A stretch of DNA of 64,000 nucleotides from JAVVXB01 sp036651815 (GTDB taxonomy: Bacteria > Bacillota > Clostridia > Christensenellales > CAG-138). The stretch lies in assembly GCA_036651815.1 (NCBI GenBank), contig JAVVXB010000016.1, positions 1-64,000 on the forward strand, given 5' to 3'. The notes under the pieces are model-generated. The model saw nothing but the letters and a program-made list of their open reading frames with translations. It made no database searches and was not told the DNA's origin. Of the stretch, positions 62,549 through 64,000 are shown piece after piece (the first letter of the stretch is position 1; every line of letters begins with the position of its first letter). A program made the translations under genes and the position numbers.

Positions 62549-63382
62549 ATGGCGACCAGAACATCAATTCGAATGCCCAACAATCCAGCACTCAAAACCA
62601 AACCGGTCAATACGGGGTTCAATGTACTCAAAGATATGGTCACCGGCAGACAGAACAGCAATCAAAGTGGAAACGAACCAGCCCCACCCGCCGTTGACCA
62701 TGCGGCGCTGCTACAAGGTTTGACCAAGCAGATGTATCAAACCACATTCCGTCCGGAACCAATCCAGTTTGATCCATTGTCTGAAGATGAGCTGAAAAGC
62801 CAGATTTCCGGCTGGTTGCGTCCCAGTTATGATCAAGCGATTTTGGATCGTCAGAAGCATACTGTACTCACCCGCGCCGAGCTGGATGCGGATGCCATCT
62901 CCCGTGGTATGGGCGCAAGCACCTATGTAACCGATGTCAAAAACCGTCAGCTACGTTCAGAAGCGCAAGACATTGCCCTGCTTGAAACGAATTACGGCTC
63001 GGTACTGGCAAAAAACTTGCAGGAACGCCTATCCGCGCAGCAAGATCGCAAAATGGAAGTGGATCAGTTCAATCGGGAACAGGAGGCGGCAGCCTACCGG
63101 TTGGCCTATGACGCCGCTAAGGTGTTGTTTAGCGGCTACCTTTCAAGCGGCGCCAGCAAACGCGGCGGCGGCTCCGGCAGGAAAAGCGGCAGTTCTTCAT
63201 CTGGCGGTGTCACAAGCGCAGCCAATTGTGATGCATTTCTCTCATCGCTCTCCGGGACAGAACGCGCAGCCATCTATGCCGGCACCTCGTCCCAGGCAAC
63301 AGCATATCGCAGCGAAATTCTAGCATCGGTAGGCTCGGGCGGCTTTTATCAGCTGCAGCATAAATACCCATCATTTCCATAA
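62549..63382 (+). CDS. Virion-cassette protein of unknown function (277 aa), possible internal/ejection protein
   Basis: The start is ATG at 62549, one base past the preceding stop, so translation is coupled. The 277-residue protein is hydrophilic: a Pro/Asn-rich start, a long helical middle (about 90-195: LDADAISRGMGASTYVTDVK, VLAKNLQERLSAQQDRKMEV, EQEAAAYRLAYDAAKVLF) and a Gly/Ser-rich linker (KRGGGSGRKSGSSSSGG, about 207-224). A small C-terminal domain follows. Size, helical content and place after the neck gene fit an internal head or DNA-ejection protein of podoviruses, but no family was recognised. It is the last gene of the cassette. Confidence 0.6.
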   Translation: MATRTSIRMPNNPALKTKPVNTGFNVLKDMVTGRQNSNQSGNEPAPPAVDHAALLQGLTKQMYQTTFRPEPIQFDPLSEDELKSQISGWLRPSYDQAILDRQKHTVLTRAELDADAISRGMGASTYVTDVKNRQLRSEAQDIALLETNYGSVLAKNLQERLSAQQDRKMEVDQFNREQEAAAYRLAYDAAKVLFSGYLSSGASKRGGGSGRKSGSSSSGGVTSAANCDAFLSSLSGTERAAIYAGTSSQATAYRSEILASVGSGGFYQLQHKYPSFP

Positions 63383-63430
63383 ACTATGCGGTTAGCCGAT
63401 CATGATACGATGTTTTTTCGACAAGCCCAA

Positions 63431-63456
63431 AGCCCGGCGCAATTGCACCGGGCTTT
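63431..63456 (+). terminator. Terminator of the virion cassette
   Basis: AGCCCGG (63431-63437) pairs with CCGGGCT (63448-63454), followed by TTT and AT-rich sequence, 48 bases past the last stop. Confidence 0.85.
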
Positions 63457-63471
63457 TATTTCTGTTATACT
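63443..63471 (+). promoter_or_regulatory. Promoter of the lipid kinase gene
   Basis: TTGCAC (63443-63448), a 17-base spacer and TATACT (63466-63471). The -35 lies inside the cassette's terminator stem, so the lipid kinase promoter and cassette terminator overlap. Confidence 0.6.
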
Positions 63472-63516
63472 ATACGCGAATAATTGATAAGCATCATGGC
63501 TGCGGAGGCATTTTCA

Positions 63517-64000
63517 ATGGCAGACGTATATATCATCTGGAATCCCATTGCTGGCAATGGTGCGGCAGTTAACACCTATGCCACCGTGTCTGGCGCATTG
63601 GATGCGCGAGGTATCCCGTTTATCGTAGGAAAGAGCGCCTATCCAGGTCACGCAATCGTGCTTGCCAAGCAGGCAATTGCCGAAAACTGCAAGAAGATCA
63701 TTGTCCTTGGCGGAGATGGCACCGTCCGGGAAGTTGCCACCGCACTATATGGCACCGATGTTCCAATGGGCATAGTCCCCTGCGGCACAGGCAACGATAT
63801 GTCCCGTCCACTCGGCATTCCTACAGACCCACTGAAAGCCCTAGAGATCGCGCTCAACGGAACGCCGCATCACATGGATGCAGCAATGGTCAATGACGAG
63901 TTGTTTTTTAATGTAGCCGGCTTTGGATTTGACGTCGATGTACTGGATTATACGGAAATCTATAAGAAGAAAACGAAAAATGGTTCACTTGCTTATCTGC
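63517..64000 (+). CDS. Diacylglycerol/lipid kinase (YegS/DgkB family), N-terminal part
   Basis: The gene starts at MADVYIIWNPIAGNG (63517), behind GGAGG, and runs off the window end; about 161 residues are visible. The nucleotide-binding motif is VLGGDGTVREVA (about 67-78), followed by MGIVPCGTGNDMSRPLG, and FFNVAGFGFDVDVLD begins the second domain. The family phosphorylates diacylglycerol or related lipids at the inner membrane face, feeding phospholipid turnover. It is an ordinary host gene and marks the right boundary of the virion cassette. Confidence 0.92.
   Translation, partial: MADVYIIWNPIAGNGAAVNTYATVSGALDARGIPFIVGKSAYPGHAIVLAKQAIAENCKKIIVLGGDGTVREVATALYGTDVPMGIVPCGTGNDMSRPLGIPTDPLKALEIALNGTPHHMDAAMVNDELFFNVAGFGFDVDVLDYTEIYKKKTKNGSLAYL

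Larger units (their letters stand above)
54866..63382 (+). mobile_element. Ten-gene podovirus-like virion cassette (cryptic or domesticated)
   Basis: Ten tightly packed plus-strand genes encode small and large terminase, P22-like portal, a scaffold candidate, N4-gp56-type major capsid, a 92-residue protein, an adaptor, a beta-propeller protein, a 70-residue protein and a 277-residue protein. No integrase, repressor, replication, holin/lysin, tape measure or receptor-binding gene is present, and no flanking direct repeats were seen by eye. It has its own leader (54579-54865) and terminator (63431-63456), and host genes adjoin both ends. All frames are intact. It could be a prophage that lost its other modules or a retained DNA-packaging particle. 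Confidence 0.8.

Noticed and set aside
54579..63516. Integrase, attachment sites, lysis or tail genes of a full prophage
   Set aside because: No such genes or flanking direct repeats were found; adjacent genes on both sides are ordinary host genes.
1..64000. CRISPR arrays, rRNA or tRNA genes
   Set aside because: No regularly spaced repeats or rRNA-like sequence were seen, and no tRNA cloverleaf was recognised by eye; a tRNA scan was not possible.

Overview
The window looks like the chromosome of an endospore-forming, meso-diaminopimelate Clostridia-type Firmicute. The evidence is spoIIR, sleB and ypeB, a SpoVD/FtsI-type penicillin-binding protein with PASTA domains, MurE with the DNPR motif, strong AGGAGG ribosome binding sites, and purine-catabolism genes (ssnA, ygfK) typical of anaerobic gut Clostridia. 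No rRNA, tRNA or CRISPR array was seen. Genus cannot be fixed by eye.

Layout. 1-4.1 kb: a two-component system (kinase cut by the window edge), then a decayed accessory patch with an IS3-family pseudogene, a DUF4143-type ATPase and an IS5/IS1182-like transposase remnant. 4.2-5 kb: a membrane-anchored polysaccharide deacetylase. 5.7-12.3 kb (minus strand): a threonine-synthase-like PLP enzyme followed by a complete BMP-family nucleoside-type ABC transporter. Divergent from it at 12.5-16.8 kb is ssnA-ygfK. At 17-20.1 kb an iron-sulfur flavoprotein and hypA read on the minus strand. Together these form a purine or related N-heterocycle uptake and redox-catabolism block. 20.5-23.5 kb: acyl-ACP thioesterase, PPC/DUF296 protein, DNA polymerase IV and a minimal Smr protein. 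23.5-25.5 kb is largely decayed DNA with a glyoxalase pseudogene. 25.5-30 kb: an SH3b surface protein, an EAL/degenerate-GGDEF membrane protein and a lipoprotein. 30.1-38.5 kb: a shortened division/cell-wall (dcw) operon, mraZ-rsmH-ftsL-PBP-murE-mraY-murD, lacking murF, ftsW and murG. Divergent from it, 38.7-43.1 kb, is a gyrB/gyrA-type topoisomerase operon. 43.3-45.9 kb: an E2-like acyltransferase domain translationally coupled to an acyl-CoA ligase. 46-49.2 kb: tag, and an amino-acid ABC transporter. 49.8-51.2 kb: an AGCS amino-acid/Na+ symporter. 51.8-54.5 kb: spoIIR-sleB-ypeB. 54.8-63.4 kb: a compact ten-gene podovirus-like virion cassette. 63.5 kb to the end: a diacylglycerol/lipid kinase cut by the window edge.

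Two observations stand out. (1) The virion cassette carries terminase small and large subunits, a P22-like portal, a scaffold candidate, an N4-gp56-type capsid, an adaptor, a beta-propeller neck/nozzle candidate and three unknown genes. It has no integrase, repressor, replication, lysis or receptor-binding gene, and it lies between host genes with its own leader and terminator. It could be a domesticated DNA-packaging particle or a prophage remnant. (2) The solute-binding lipoprotein at 46.8 kb appears circularly permuted. The segment that normally ends this family (DTFAAEQYGIGYR...W.G.D.VLK) sits just after the lipobox cysteine, and the protein stops where that segment should begin. This would turn the usual two-crossover hinge into a single-crossover protein. 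Both claims rest on reading the sequence and family knowledge; no search or structure prediction was run.
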